The notes: generated by a model not told the origin, from the sequence alone. A DNA stretch of 64,000 nucleotides from Bacillota bacterium (GCA_023426125.1 JAFABI010000063.1:62001-126000); one strand, 5' to 3'; shown: positions 8,334-17,026, counted from the stretch's first letter. Translations and numbers: made by a program.

Positions 8334-9014
8334 ATGAAACCAATTGAGAGAGTTACCGTGGTCGGACAGGTAACGGAAGCTATACGGACAATGATAAAGG
8401 AACGCCAGTTAAATGAGGACGAAAAATTGCCTACGGAAAAAGAATTATGCGAGACACTGGAAGTAGGAAGATCGACTGTACGCGAAGCCATGCGAATCCT
8501 TCAAGCGATGGGGGAGGTTAAGTTCAGGCATGGCAAAGGCGCATTTGTAGGTTCCGGAAATATCAACGAAATAGTGACAAAGGAATGGTTTTCCAAAACA
8601 GGCACAAAGCTAGCGGATTTTGTTGAAATACGCCTGGCCATAGAGCCGCTGGCCGTCCGGCTCGCTATCCACCGCGCCAGCGAGGAGGATATTGTGGAGA
8701 TTGCGCGCATACATAACCTTTTCATTCAGGCGGTATCCGTGCAAAATGCGTTGCACCTTGCAAAATATGATGAGCTGTTTCATACGAAAATTGCCTATGC
8801 AACCCATAATCAATTGATGATAAATATCATGGATTCCATAAAGAAGGAAGTATTTGAAATGCGGGTCAAGTCGTTTTCCATACCCAAGCGGATGGCAGGC
8901 GCCGTAAAACCCCATGAAATGATACTGGATGCCTTTTATACCAAGGACGAGGATGCCGGATGGCAGGCGATGACAGACCATATCAAGGAGGCATACAGCG
9001 AATATGTCACATAA
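8334..9014 (+). CDS. GntR-family transcriptional regulator, FadR subfamily
   Basis: 226 residues with an N-terminal winged helix (LPTEKELCETLEVGRSTVREAMRILQ near residue 27) and a C-terminal FCD domain containing EIRLAIEPLAVRLAI and several spaced histidines. It shares the order and many motif residues of the GntR protein encoded at 1326-2045, so the two are paralogues flanking one catabolic locus. ATG 8334 has only a weak purine-rich site (GATGATGGGG). A terminator hairpin follows at 9072, so it appears to be transcribed alone or at the end of the upstream operon. Confidence 0.93.
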   Translation: MKPIERVTVVGQVTEAIRTMIKERQLNEDEKLPTEKELCETLEVGRSTVREAMRILQAMGEVKFRHGKGAFVGSGNINEIVTKEWFSKTGTKLADFVEIRLAIEPLAVRLAIHRASEEDIVEIARIHNLFIQAVSVQNALHLAKYDELFHTKIAYATHNQLMINIMDSIKKEVFEMRVKSFSIPKRMAGAVKPHEMILDAFYTKDEDAGWQAMTDHIKEAYSEYVT

Positions 9015-9071
9015 CAGGCAAGGTCGCTAGTTTGACGGGAGCGAACACAAAAAGTTTCAGTGGAAAGCATA

Positions 9072-9113
9072 AAGGTGGAAAGCTCATTAAAGAACTTTCC
9101 ACCTTAGTTTTTT
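9072..9113 (+). terminator. Intrinsic terminator after the GntR gene
   Basis: AAGGTGGAAAG (9072-9082) pairs with CTTTCCACCTT (9095-9105), followed by AGTTTTTT. It lies between convergent genes and can end transcription of the GntR gene. Its stem resembles the hairpin at 12493-12527 at the other end of the oxaloacetate decarboxylase operon. Confidence 0.8.
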
Positions 9114-9136
9114 CGCCTAACTGGCAATTTGTAATT

Positions 9137-10276
9137 TTATCCAAACAGTGCAAGCAGGATACCTGCTGCAACGGCTGAACCTATTACGCCTGCTACATTA
9201 GGACCCATAGCATGCATTAGAAGAAAATTTGACGGATTCGCTTTTTGACCCTCCACCTGGGATACCCTTGCCGCCATTGGAACCGCAGATACACCGGCAG
9301 AACCAATGAGAGGATTTATTTTCCCGCCGGACAGCCGGCACATCAGTTTTCCTAAAAGCAGGCCGCCAATTGTACTGAACATGAAGGCCATCAATCCTAA
9401 CGCGATGATCACAAGCGTCTGAGGCCTTAAGAAGCGGTCGGCTACGGCTGTGGCGCCTACAGTCACACCGAGGAAAATCGTTACGATGTTAATAAGCGCA
9501 TTTTGTACAGTGCTTGAAAGCCTTTCTACAACACCGGACTCTTTAAACAAATTACCCAGCATCAGCATCCCTATCAAAGGGGCAACAGAGGGTAGCAAAA
9601 GAGTGCAGAAAATTGTAACGGCAATGGGAAAGCATACCTTTTCCAGCTTTGATACCTCTCTTAGCTGTTCCATCTTTATTTCCCGTTCCCTTTTTGTAGT
9701 CAACAGTCTCATTAAAGGAGGCTGTATCAAAGGAATTAGCGCCATATAGGAATAGGCTGCTATGGCTATGGCCGGCAGCAGGTCCGGGGCAAGCTTTGTC
9801 GTAAGATAGATGGCCGTAGGTCCGTCTGCACCGCCTATGATCCCTATGGATGCTGCTTCCTGAGGTGAAAATCCAAAGGCAACGGCTATAATAAATGCAA
9901 TAAATATTCCAAACTGTGCAGCGGCTCCCAGAAAAAGTCCGGACGGCCTTGCAATCAGCGGACCAAAGTCAGTCATCGCACCGATTCCAAGAAAGATCAA
10001 CGACGGGTAGACACCTTTTTTTACGCCTAAATACAGGTAGTATAGAAGCCCTCCCGGTTCCGTCGAACCAGGCGCAGGTTCATTCATAAGGCCTGCAAGT
10101 GGTAAATTTGCAAGCAGCATACCGAAGGCAATGGGTAACAGCAGCAGTGGCTCAAATTTCTTTACAATGGCAAGATATATGAGGACACAGGCGACCCCAA
10201 GCATAAGGCACTGCTGCCAGGTAAGGGCGGCAAAGCCGGAATTTGACCAAACATTTTGTATCGCTTCTAAAAACAT
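9137..10276 (-). CDS. oadB: Sodium-translocating oxaloacetate decarboxylase, beta subunit
   Basis: Membrane subunit that decarboxylates carboxybiotin and couples this to Na+ export; 379 residues with about nine to eleven hydrophobic segments. Diagnostic stretches include the conserved aspartate loop GIIGGADGPTAIYL (about residue 150), PLIGSAGVSAVPMAARV and HAMGPNVAGVIGSAVAAG at the C-terminus. The ATG follows GGGGGTGAATAA. It is last in the order alpha, gamma, biotin carrier, beta, with short gaps, so all four subunits come from one transcript. The same family includes methylmalonyl-CoA and glutaconyl-CoA decarboxylase beta subunits; the alpha subunit here points to oxaloacetate. Confidence 0.95.
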   Translation of the reverse strand: MFLEAIQNVWSNSGFAALTWQQCLMLGVACVLIYLAIVKKFEPLLLLPIAFGMLLANLPLAGLMNEPAPGSTEPGGLLYYLYLGVKKGVYPSLIFLGIGAMTDFGPLIARPSGLFLGAAAQFGIFIAFIIAVAFGFSPQEAASIGIIGGADGPTAIYLTTKLAPDLLPAIAIAAYSYMALIPLIQPPLMRLLTTKREREIKMEQLREVSKLEKVCFPIAVTIFCTLLLPSVAPLIGMLMLGNLFKESGVVERLSSTVQNALINIVTIFLGVTVGATAVADRFLRPQTLVIIALGLMAFMFSTIGGLLLGKLMCRLSGGKINPLIGSAGVSAVPMAARVSQVEGQKANPSNFLLMHAMGPNVAGVIGSAVAAGILLALFG

Positions 10277-10289
10277 TTATTCACCCCCA

Positions 10290-10661
10290 CTATTGAATGA
10301 CGGCAAGGATGTCCCCTGTGGATACGGATGAACCCTTGGCGGCAGTAATTTGTATAACGACACCATCGATGGGTGCTGTGATCTCATTCTCCATTTTCAT
10401 TGCTTCCAATACGAATAATACATCTCCCTTTTTTATTTTGTCGCCATTACCCACTTTGACATTGATAATGGTTCCGGGCATCGGAGCTGTCACCGGATTG
10501 CCCTTTGCAGCAGACACGGCCGCCGGCGGTAGGGGAGCAGGCGTTTGAGCGGCTGCCGGCATACTCTGTGCAGCAGCTTCCGTTATCTTCAAGATACTTG
10601 CTTCCCCCTTTTCCACCTCGACTTCATAGCTCCTGTTGTTGATTGTAACGATATATATCAT
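10290..10661 (-). CDS. Biotin carboxyl carrier protein of the decarboxylase
   Basis: 123-residue carrier that shuttles CO2 as carboxybiotin between the alpha and beta subunits. The C-terminal biotinyl domain (about residues 55-123) has the biotin lysine in EAMKMENEI (about residue 90). Ahead of it is an Ala/Pro-rich flexible linker (AAAQSMPAAAQTPAPLPPAA). The N-terminal part (IYIVTINNRSYEVEVEKG) resembles the segment found in fused OadA C-termini. Its separation from OadA as a free protein is typical of clostridial and Acidaminococcus-type pumps. Confidence 0.95.
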   Translation of the reverse strand: MIYIVTINNRSYEVEVEKGEASILKITEAAAQSMPAAAQTPAPLPPAAVSAAKGNPVTAPMPGTIINVKVGNGDKIKKGDVLFVLEAMKMENEITAPIDGVVIQITAAKGSSVSTGDILAVIQ

Positions 10662-10686
10662 TCTAAGTCCCCCATGTCATGTTAGT

Positions 10687-11025
10687 TTAAGATTCTTCTA
10701 CTGCCTTTATCGATTTGAAGGAAAGCTCCCACAAAGGTATTTTGGATTCATGGCTCACGATGGCCATTATCATGGCAGCTGTCTTTTCATCTACATTAAT
10801 CAGCTTCAGCTCTCCGGTAGAAATTCCATTCGCATTCGCCTCTCCAACCGTTTTGGTAACTGCTGTCTCATCTGCGGCTTTTGCAATAGAAATCCCAGCT
10901 CTTTTATCTTCTATCCTGCTTAAAACCTTCGATAATACTTTTACCAGGGTAAACAGACAAGAGAGCACGAAAAATACCAATGCAATACAAAACAAAGATA
11001 CGGTCAAGCTTTCGATTGTAGACAT
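10687..11025 (-). CDS. oadG: Oxaloacetate decarboxylase gamma-type subunit
   Basis: Small membrane anchor of about 112 residues. A single N-terminal transmembrane helix (SLTVSLFCIALVFFVLSCLFTLV) is followed by a charged cytoplasmic region. The ATG at 11025 (start MSTIESL) is chosen because GAGGGG lies 8 bases upstream; in-frame GTG codons just before it are less likely. The C-terminal part (MIMAIVSHESKIPLWELSFKSI) resembles the short tail often found in OadG-like proteins of anaerobes. It lies between alpha and the biotin carrier with gaps of about 12-25 bases. The gamma family is poorly conserved, so assignment rests mainly on topology, size and position. Confidence 0.8.
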   Translation of the reverse strand: MSTIESLTVSLFCIALVFFVLSCLFTLVKVLSKVLSRIEDKRAGISIAKAADETAVTKTVGEANANGISTGELKLINVDEKTAAMIMAIVSHESKIPLWELSFKSIKAVEES

Positions 11026-11037
11026 ATGCACCACCCC

Positions 11038-12414
11038 TCACTTTTTTACGATAGAATAAGTGACCTTTATTGCGGCCCGCTCTTCTCTTTCTTTAAAAAA
11101 CTTTTCAGCAATCTGTGGAAAAGCAATGTAGGAGAGAACATCCTTTTCACTTTTCACTATATTTTTTAACTGTTCTTTCATTTTATCAAACTCAGGTTCA
11201 AGGGTATCCGCAAATCTTGAAGTAACTGGCTTTTCTTCACCCAGTACCTTTTGAAGCAGCCCGGCGTCAATTTCACCCGGTGCCTGGCCGTATTCCCCTC
11301 TTAGATAGGCCTTGACCTCCTTCGATACACTCTTGTACCGCTCTCCTAAAAGCACATTGGTAGCCGCCTGAACACCAACCATCTGACTCATTGGAGTAAC
11401 CAGCGGAGGATACCCCAGGTCCTTTCTGACTCTTGGAGTTTCTGCCAGGACATCGTCAAGTTTATCGATGGCATTTTGCGCTTTCAACTGAGCGATGAGG
11501 TTGGAAAGCATGCCACCCGGCACCTGGTACACAAGGGCATCTGTCTCCGTTCCCATGACAAAAGCATCCATAAGCCCGGAGGAGATATATTTCGCCTTCA
11601 ACGGCTTGAAGAAGTCATTGATATCCTTTAATGCTTTCTCATTCAGTCCGGTTTCATGCCCTCCCTGTTTCAACGCGTAGTTCAGTGTTTCCGTCGCAGG
11701 CTGGGATGTCCCCCCGGAGAAGGAGGATATTGCACAATCCATACCATCACATCCTGCATCAATCGCCCTGATATAAGTTATAGGACCCAGGCCCGTTGTG
11801 GAATGTGTATGCAGAAATACCGGGAGTTTTACGGATTCCTTCAAAGTTTTTACCAGATCATAGGCCTCCTGGGGTCCCATGATCCCTGCCATGTCCTTAA
11901 TGCATAGAGAGCTGACTCCCATGTCTTCCAGTTGCTTACCCATCTTTGCATATTTTTCAAGGTTATGAATGGGGCTGGTGGTATAGCAGATGCACCCCTG
12001 CGCATGCGCTTTTTGTTTCAAGGTTTCATCCACGGCTACTTCAATATTCCTAAAATCATTTAGGGCATCAAATATTCTGAAAATGTCCATTCCACTATCC
12101 ACGGAATGTGCGACAAATTTTCTTACCACATCATCGGGATAATGTTTGTAACCAAGGATATTTTGGCCTCTTAGCAGCATTTGCAGAGGCGTATTTTTAA
12201 CTTTGGCTTTAATTTTCTCAAGCCTTTCCCACGGGTCTTCATTAAGATACCTCAAACATGCATCAAAGGTAGCTCCCCCCCAACACTCAAGAGAATAATA
12301 ACCGGCTTTGTCCAGCGTCTCCAGAATATCTTCAAAATCGCAAAAAGGCATTCTGGTGGCAATAAGCGACTGATTGGCATCCCGTAAAACAGTTTCCGTA
12401 ATATTGACTTTCAT
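11038..12414 (-). CDS. oadA: Oxaloacetate decarboxylase alpha subunit (carboxyltransferase)
   Basis: Biotin-dependent carboxyltransferase of 458 residues that moves the carboxyl group of oxaloacetate to biotin. The TIM barrel shows the metal/substrate motif TETVLRDANQSL at the start, YSLECWGGATFDACLR, CIKDMAGIMGP (carbamylated-Lys region) and the metal-binding HTHSTTG. No C-terminal biotinyl domain is present, in line with the separate carrier gene at 10290. ATG at 12414 is preferred over the in-frame ATG 18 bases upstream because GGAGAGG precedes it. It could also act as pyruvate carboxylase subunit B, but the beta and gamma genes make the sodium pump more likely. Confidence 0.93.
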   Translation of the reverse strand: MKVNITETVLRDANQSLIATRMPFCDFEDILETLDKAGYYSLECWGGATFDACLRYLNEDPWERLEKIKAKVKNTPLQMLLRGQNILGYKHYPDDVVRKFVAHSVDSGMDIFRIFDALNDFRNIEVAVDETLKQKAHAQGCICYTTSPIHNLEKYAKMGKQLEDMGVSSLCIKDMAGIMGPQEAYDLVKTLKESVKLPVFLHTHSTTGLGPITYIRAIDAGCDGMDCAISSFSGGTSQPATETLNYALKQGGHETGLNEKALKDINDFFKPLKAKYISSGLMDAFVMGTETDALVYQVPGGMLSNLIAQLKAQNAIDKLDDVLAETPRVRKDLGYPPLVTPMSQMVGVQAATNVLLGERYKSVSKEVKAYLRGEYGQAPGEIDAGLLQKVLGEEKPVTSRFADTLEPEFDKMKEQLKNIVKSEKDVLSYIAFPQIAEKFFKEREERAAIKVTYSIVKK

Positions 12415-12469
12415 ATCTTTATCCTCTCCCATCTAATTTTTACCAGCATATAACGACTGCTAAATACTT

Positions 12470-12591
12470 TTTGATAAGGGTAAAAACAAAAAGGGTGGGA
12501 AGCTCGTAAATAACGAGCTTCCCACCCCAGAAGCCAACTGCTCTTGAAAACGAACATTGAATTCGTTCAACCGTAAGTTAACCTTATCAAA
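12470..12591 (-). promoter_or_regulatory. Structured leader of the oad operon with internal intrinsic terminator
   Basis: In the leader RNA, GGGTGGGAAGCTCG and its complement form a 14-bp stem (12493-12506 with 12514-12527) followed on the minus strand by TTTTTGTTTTT. The terminator stands about 65 bases downstream of the predicted start site and about 70 bases before oadA. The terminator is enclosed by a 14-base inverted repeat with one mismatch (TTTGATAAGGGTAA 12470-12483; complement at 12578-12591). This could be an attenuator or an RNA switch. I do not recognise a known riboswitch class. The alternative is a simple terminator of the upstream exchanger gene, or a small palindromic insertion. 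Confidence 0.5.
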
Positions 12592-12599
12592 TATAAGAC

Positions 12600-12629
12600 A
12601 TTATACCATAGTTTTTAAGTGGTTGACAA
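12600..12629 (-). promoter_or_regulatory. Promoter upstream of the oad leader
   Basis: On the minus strand, TTGTCA (complement of 12624-12629) and TATAAT (complement of 12600-12605) are 18 bp apart. The start site would fall near 12593, just before the leader inverted repeat, so the oad operon does not depend on read-through from the exchanger gene. The rest of the 12415-12778 gap shows nothing else. Confidence 0.6.
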
Positions 12630-12778
12630 TAGCCGTTCCTAAATCGTATTTAGTTAAGCAATATCCGTTAAGATGAATCACATAGCATATTCCCATATGC
12701 CCGGATCTTTTCACTTTAAATATCTGCAAAAGTCCCAGTTGCCGTAAAAGCGGATTGAATAGTTATACCTATGTTTGC

Positions 12779-13768
12779 TCAAAGCACAGTAACCACTTTA
12801 TACACGAGGTATGAGACGTATGCAAGCAAAAGAAAAATACCGGTTCTCCGTTTTATTGTTTTTCTCAACCACGAAATTATAAAGACAAAAACCGTAAGTG
12901 TCATCATAACAGCAACATCCAGCCAGAGACTGACATCTGCGGGAATTGGCGAGATGACGGAGGAAAGCCCAAGCACCAATAGAATATTAAATATGTTACT
13001 GCCTATACAGTTTCCCAGAATAATATCCGGTTCCTTCTTAACAGCCGCGATAGCGCTTGTAATAAGCTCGGGCATAGTAGTGGCTATAGCAACGACGGTC
13101 AGCCCAATCAAGGTTTCGCTCAAACCTAAGTTTTGAGCGATAGTTGTGCTGCTTTCTACGGTCAGCTTTCCACCGATGAAAAGGCCGGCAAGCGAAAGGA
13201 CGGAAAAGCTCCACAGCTTAATAAGACTTTCTTTACTTCCGGCATCCGCAATTTCCCGGGGCAGTTGGTTACCGTCCGCGTCCGTATCTATATCACCTTC
13301 GGCGTCAATTTCTATTTTCATTGAGCCTTTTGAATCTTTGATGACATATAGCATAAAACAAATAAATCCAATCATAAGAATGGCACCGTTTATGCGCGAG
13401 AGCACTCCATTGGCAAAAAGCATGATGGTCAGCATAATCTGAACGCCTATCAGCATCGGGATCTCACGTCTGATAACCGAGTCCCTTACCTGCAAAGGCA
13501 TTATAATGGCTGAAATTCCTACAATCAAGGCTGTATTTGATAAGGAGCTTCCGATGATATTGCCAAGCGTGAGCTGATTTGTGTGAGATATACCGGAAAT
13601 AATCCCAACCGCAAGCTCCGGGGCACTGGTACCGAAAGCGATTACAGTAATACCAATGACAAACGAGGAAACTCCATAGCTTTTTGCAATTTTTGATGAT
13701 GAATCAATCAATACGTCTGCACTCTTGACGATCATTACCAGCCCCAGGATCAGTAAAAAATATTGCAT
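12779..13768 (-). CDS. Calcium/sodium antiporter family protein (YrbG/CaCA)
   Basis: Cation exchanger of about 329 residues with roughly ten membrane helices in two inverted halves. Each half carries the alpha-repeat motif: GTSAPELAVGI in the first (about residue 53) and ATTMPELITSAIAAV in the second, each followed by GNxIGSxxxN (LGNIIGSSLSN, LGNCIGSNIFN). A charged cytoplasmic loop rich in Asp/Glu (IEIDAEGDIDTDADGNQ) links the halves. ATG 13768 is preferred to the upstream TTG because GGAAAGG lies just ahead. Next to a sodium pump, it may use the Na+ gradient to expel Ca2+; that link is inference. Its own leader (13769-14091) has a short AGAG-CUCU hairpin plus T-run close to the start but no recognised switch. 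Confidence 0.88.
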   Translation of the reverse strand: MQYFLLILGLVMIVKSADVLIDSSSKIAKSYGVSSFVIGITVIAFGTSAPELAVGIISGISHTNQLTLGNIIGSSLSNTALIVGISAIIMPLQVRDSVIRREIPMLIGVQIMLTIMLFANGVLSRINGAILMIGFICFMLYVIKDSKGSMKIEIDAEGDIDTDADGNQLPREIADAGSKESLIKLWSFSVLSLAGLFIGGKLTVESSTTIAQNLGLSETLIGLTVVAIATTMPELITSAIAAVKKEPDIILGNCIGSNIFNILLVLGLSSVISPIPADVSLWLDVAVMMTLTVFVFIISWLRKTIKRRTGIFLLLAYVSYLVYKVVTVL

Positions 13769-14091
13769 TTTAATCGTCCTTTCCAATGAGATAAAAAAGT
13801 AGAGAACCTCTCATGAAGCCCTCCACCCATTAAGCTCAAAATCTTGAAGCAGTTACCTGCCCAACCGGATTATCATTTTCTATTTAGGAAGATTTTACAT
13901 GATTTGTTAGTAAAAATCAAGATATTCCTTGCTGAACCCCTCTGATGCTGTACAAAAACTATAGCACAGAAACTTATGCAAGCATAATTTTGAACAGGGT
14001 GTCATTGTGTCCGTTCTCCTCATAGGATACCTCAATCCTGGGTTTTTCACATAAGGCGGTTAAAAAAAAATGAAGGAAGGGGAAACATCCA
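13769..14091. other. Gene-free gap between exchanger and exporter genes
   Basis: This 323-base gap is the 5' leader of the exchanger gene and the 3' region of the exporter operon. On the minus strand a weak hairpin AGAG-GTT-CTCT followed by ACTTTTTT lies about 25-40 bases before the exchanger start. A run of nine A on the plus strand near 14062 provides a T-rich end for minus-strand transcripts. I see no coding potential. Confidence 0.4.
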
Positions 14092-14805
14092 TTACATAAG
14101 CTTTTTATCAAACATTTTATAAAGCAGCCCTATCCAGGTGAACACGGTTATCATTGCAGGCAGTAAAAACAGAATCGTCTTTTCCATCACAAACTTTGCA
14201 ATCCAGAAGGATGGTAAAAGCAAAAATGAATATTGCACATCGGACAGCAGAAAGAACGGTACGGGTAACCCCAACATCAGAAGACCGGATAGCTTTGCCA
14301 TAGCCATTCCTTCAACTCTGTTATGCGAAAAAGAGAAGAGCAGAAGCGCTATGGCGATGCTTAGAATGCCAGTCAATGAACAGGTGAGCAGCAGCATTCC
14401 AAACGACCAGCCGGTTAGAGAAAACCAATGCATGAGAAACATGGATACGAAAATTGAAATTATGGCCGGAAACACCAGCCTTGATACGATATATCCCTTT
14501 TTGCCAACAGGCGTCACCGCCATATAGCTAACCATGTTTTCATCATATTCCGTCAGCATGACCATGGCGGATGCAAAACAAAGCATGTATGGCGTAATAA
14601 GGCTTAAAAACAAATCAAACAGCAAGTAATAATCCGCAAGAATCACTGTCTTTTGAAAATATCCGCATAAAATCTTCTCAACAAAGGGAATACCGAAGCG
14701 GAAAAAGAGAGCCGACAGGACGGGGGCAATGCATACCGCCGCAAGCATGCGATCTTTGAAGATTTGCCAAATAAACATGCGAAAAGACAAAAACAGCGCT
14801 TTCAT
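14092..14805 (-). CDS. ABC-2 type exporter permease subunit, second
   Basis: Membrane protein of about 237 residues with six hydrophobic stretches. The reading frame is open further upstream, but ATG 14805 is the real start: GGGAGGTG lies 9 bases before it and the preceding gene ends in an ATGA overlap here. There is no strong sequence motif; the class is assigned from topology and from its place behind an ABC ATPase and another permease-like protein. It probably forms the exporter channel with the protein encoded at 14802-15485. The exported substrate (lipid, peptide or drug) is unknown. Confidence 0.75.
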   Translation of the reverse strand: MKALFLSFRMFIWQIFKDRMLAAVCIAPVLSALFFRFGIPFVEKILCGYFQKTVILADYYLLFDLFLSLITPYMLCFASAMVMLTEYDENMVSYMAVTPVGKKGYIVSRLVFPAIISIFVSMFLMHWFSLTGWSFGMLLLTCSLTGILSIAIALLLFSFSHNRVEGMAMAKLSGLLMLGLPVPFFLLSDVQYSFLLLPSFWIAKFVMEKTILFLLPAMITVFTWIGLLYKMFDKKLM

Positions 14806-15485
14806 AGTTTCACACCTCCCAGCAATCGAAAGCTTTTTGCCACTGCACGGCAGGCAAAAAGGGCAAGCAGAGTAGTCCATAGTATCAGAATGACAGCGGC
14901 GGACAAAGCGGCGGGACCGTTTTGGCACAGCTCTATGATGCACACACCGGGATGGAATATCAGCCAGCCTGGTTTCCATCCAAATAAACAAGCAATCGCA
15001 GGAAGGCTGATCAACAGCTCGGCAGGTATTGTTGCAAGGATAAATCCATTGAGTGTTGCAATATTGACAGCGATAGCAAGTCCTAGCGCCGAAAACAAAC
15101 AGGAGCCGATGAAAACTCCGGGGATAAAATAAAAAATGTTTGATACCACTTTACCGGAAAGGCCGATCAATACTCCAACTGTCGTTGAAATAACAGCAAT
15201 TGAAAGCAGTTTTGCCGTCACATATTCATAGACCTTTACAGGAGATATAGCCAGGCTGTTGATTACCCGTTCACTTTTTTCAAAAAGGACAATGGATCCC
15301 ATAAAGTAAAGTCCCATTGCCGCAGGATCGGAGAAAATCATCAGGATCGCGGCCTTTTCTCTCCATGCCTCAGGCAATATAAAAAGAAGGCTGATATAAA
15401 GTACGGTGAAAATAAGATATAGAAAGTAAATTCCATATTTAAACTGAAATCGGATATCTCCGATAAGTAAAGCCCTCATCCTCAT
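14802..15485 (-). CDS. ABC-2 type exporter permease subunit, first
   Basis: 227 residues, six predicted membrane segments, starting with MRMRALLIGDIRFQFKYGIY. The phrase EKSERVINSLAISPVKVYEYVTAKLLS is the cytoplasmic coupling segment seen in fluoroquinolone/lantibiotic-type ABC-2 permeases. It overlaps the ATPase gene upstream by 4 bases and the second permease downstream by 4 bases (ATGA), so the subunits are translationally coupled. It resembles three-gene exporters in Firmicutes annotated as fluoroquinolone export permeases, but no substrate can be assigned. Confidence 0.8.
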   Translation of the reverse strand: MRMRALLIGDIRFQFKYGIYFLYLIFTVLYISLLFILPEAWREKAAILMIFSDPAAMGLYFMGSIVLFEKSERVINSLAISPVKVYEYVTAKLLSIAVISTTVGVLIGLSGKVVSNIFYFIPGVFIGSCLFSALGLAIAVNIATLNGFILATIPAELLISLPAIACLFGWKPGWLIFHPGVCIIELCQNGPAALSAAVILILWTTLLALFACRAVAKSFRLLGGVKL

Positions 15486-16327
15486 TGCAAATGCCTCCCA
15501 GTAATATCCACAAAAATGTCATTCAGGGTAGGTTCACTGCTATGAATGGATAGAAGCCCGTTCTTCCGAATTAGATCCTTTAAAATAGAATCTGACCCTG
15601 TACGAATCAGTGGTATTTCTGCCGTTTCCTCGGTTCCGTTTTTTAAATAGGTATACCGCAGCTTTGACGCCCCTCTGGACATAATCAGGTTATGTGGCGC
15701 ATCCAACGCCTTGATTTTCCCATCCACGATAAAGGCAACGCAGTCGCATAATTCAGTGGCGTCATACATGTTATGAGTGGTCAATATAATGGTTTTTCCC
15801 TGTGCTTTCTGTGCCAGGATGATATCCTTCATAAGCCTTGCATTGGATGGATCAAGCCCCGACGTAGGCTCGTCAAGGAACAGCAAAGCGGGGCTGTGCA
15901 AAAGAGCTTTGATAAAATTCAGCCTCGACTTCATGCCCTTGGAATAATCGGAAACTTTTTTATCGGCATCGGGCAGCAGTCCGACACTGGTGAGAAGCCC
16001 GTCGATATTTCCCTGTTTGCGGTAAAGGGAAGCAAAAAACCTCAGATTTTCCCTTGCGGTCAGCTTCTCGTATAGGCTGGGAAATTCAAAATCTACGCCG
16101 ATATTCTCATAGAAGCTGTTGTCGTGGTGTCTCACCTCCTCACCGTTTACACGGACACTGCCGCTGTAGCCGGTAATCAGCCCTGTCAGAATTTTTTGCA
16201 AGGTGCTTTTACCCGCGCCGGAAGGGCCTAAAAAGCCAAAAATCTCGCCACTCCTGACCTGGAAACTGATGTCTTCAATAAAGGGGGCTTTTGTATAGCT
16301 AAACTGCAGATTATTTACATGAATCAT
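15482..16327 (-). CDS. ABC exporter ATP-binding protein
   Basis: 281-residue ATPase. Walker A FLGPSGAGKST (about residue 33), signature DYSKGMKSRLNFIKALL, Walker B LLFLDEPTSGLDP and the H-loop TTHNMYDATE are intact. The C-terminal part (about 225-281) is the extension common in CcmA/DrrA-type exporters. It follows the TetR gene with a 4-base overlap and is followed by two permeases, so the regulator and exporter form one operon. Confidence 0.94.
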   Translation of the reverse strand: MIHVNNLQFSYTKAPFIEDISFQVRSGEIFGFLGPSGAGKSTLQKILTGLITGYSGSVRVNGEEVRHHDNSFYENIGVDFEFPSLYEKLTARENLRFFASLYRKQGNIDGLLTSVGLLPDADKKVSDYSKGMKSRLNFIKALLHSPALLFLDEPTSGLDPSNARLMKDIILAQKAQGKTIILTTHNMYDATELCDCVAFIVDGKIKALDAPHNLIMSRGASKLRYTYLKNGTEETAEIPLIRTGSDSILKDLIRKNGLLSIHSSEPTLNDIFVDITGRHLQ

Positions 16328-16923
16328 AACGGTTCCTCCTGAAACATTTGAATGACCACACCATAAATCATCATCTTAAGAGCGTCATCAAAGACTTCTT
16401 CACCAATTTCGCGCTTGTACAGCATCGACAAAAAGATTCCCCTTAAGGCAGCACTGAGCACCTTTATATTTTCCGGCTTCACATTGGGAATCATTGAAAG
16501 CAGCTGCTCGACACGGAGATCATCCGTTGCGGCGTGCTCCTGAGCTACCCGGGATGGCAGCTTGCGTATCAAAAGCTCCATTTCACCGCTTGTTATAAAC
16601 TTGAGCAGGAAGGATCCCTCTACCGCTTTGTAAAGCTCCCAGATCAGCATGGTGAGCCTCAAAGGATTCTTTGCCTCGACGGAAGTCATTCCGTTCAGCA
16701 GCTTTTTCTGTATTTCATCATGAAATTCACAAAATACATCAAAAAACAAAAGCTCCTTGGATTCGTAAAAAAGATAGAAAGTGCCTTTAGGAATACCAGC
16801 CCGTTTAGCAAGCTCATCCACCGTCGTTTTTTTCATGCCGGACTGGTCCAGACAAAAACGGGCTTCTTCCATCAGCCGCTGCTTGATATATATACGTTCA
16901 TTTTCCGAAAAGGCTTTTGGCAT
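16324..16923 (-). CDS. TetR-family transcriptional regulator
   Basis: 199 residues. The N-terminal helix-turn-helix is clear (MKKTTVDELAKRAGIPKGTFYLFYESKELLF, about residues 30-60) and the remaining helical part is a divergent ligand domain. It is the first gene of the exporter operon and a perfect dyad overlaps its promoter, so it most likely represses itself and the exporter until an exported compound binds. The ATG follows GGGGTGATGAA. Confidence 0.92.
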   Translation of the reverse strand: MPKAFSENERIYIKQRLMEEARFCLDQSGMKKTTVDELAKRAGIPKGTFYLFYESKELLFFDVFCEFHDEIQKKLLNGMTSVEAKNPLRLTMLIWELYKAVEGSFLLKFITSGEMELLIRKLPSRVAQEHAATDDLRVEQLLSMIPNVKPENIKVLSAALRGIFLSMLYKREIGEEVFDDALKMMIYGVVIQMFQEEPL

Positions 16924-16938
16924 TTCATCACCCCAATA

Positions 16939-16998
16939 CTATTTGACCAAAATATTTGTAATGGTCAAATAGTACCATTTTTGAATTGTATTTGTCAA
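16939..16998 (-). promoter_or_regulatory. TetR-operon promoter with overlapping perfect operator dyad
   Basis: CTATTTGACCA (16939-16949) and TGGTCAAATAG (16962-16972) are perfect inverted repeats with a 12-base spacer. On the minus strand TTGACA (complement of 16993-16998) and TACTAT (complement of 16969-16974) are 18 bp apart, so the dyad overlaps the -10 box and start site. This is the expected arrangement for TetR autorepression. Confidence 0.75.
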
Positions 16999-17026
16999 TA
17001 CCCATCAATAATACAATTACTGCTAT

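Noticed and set aside
14092..14991. A 299-residue exporter subunit starting at 14991
   Set aside because: The first 62 codons overlap the upstream permease gene in another frame; ATG 14805 has GGGAGGTG and an ATGA junction.
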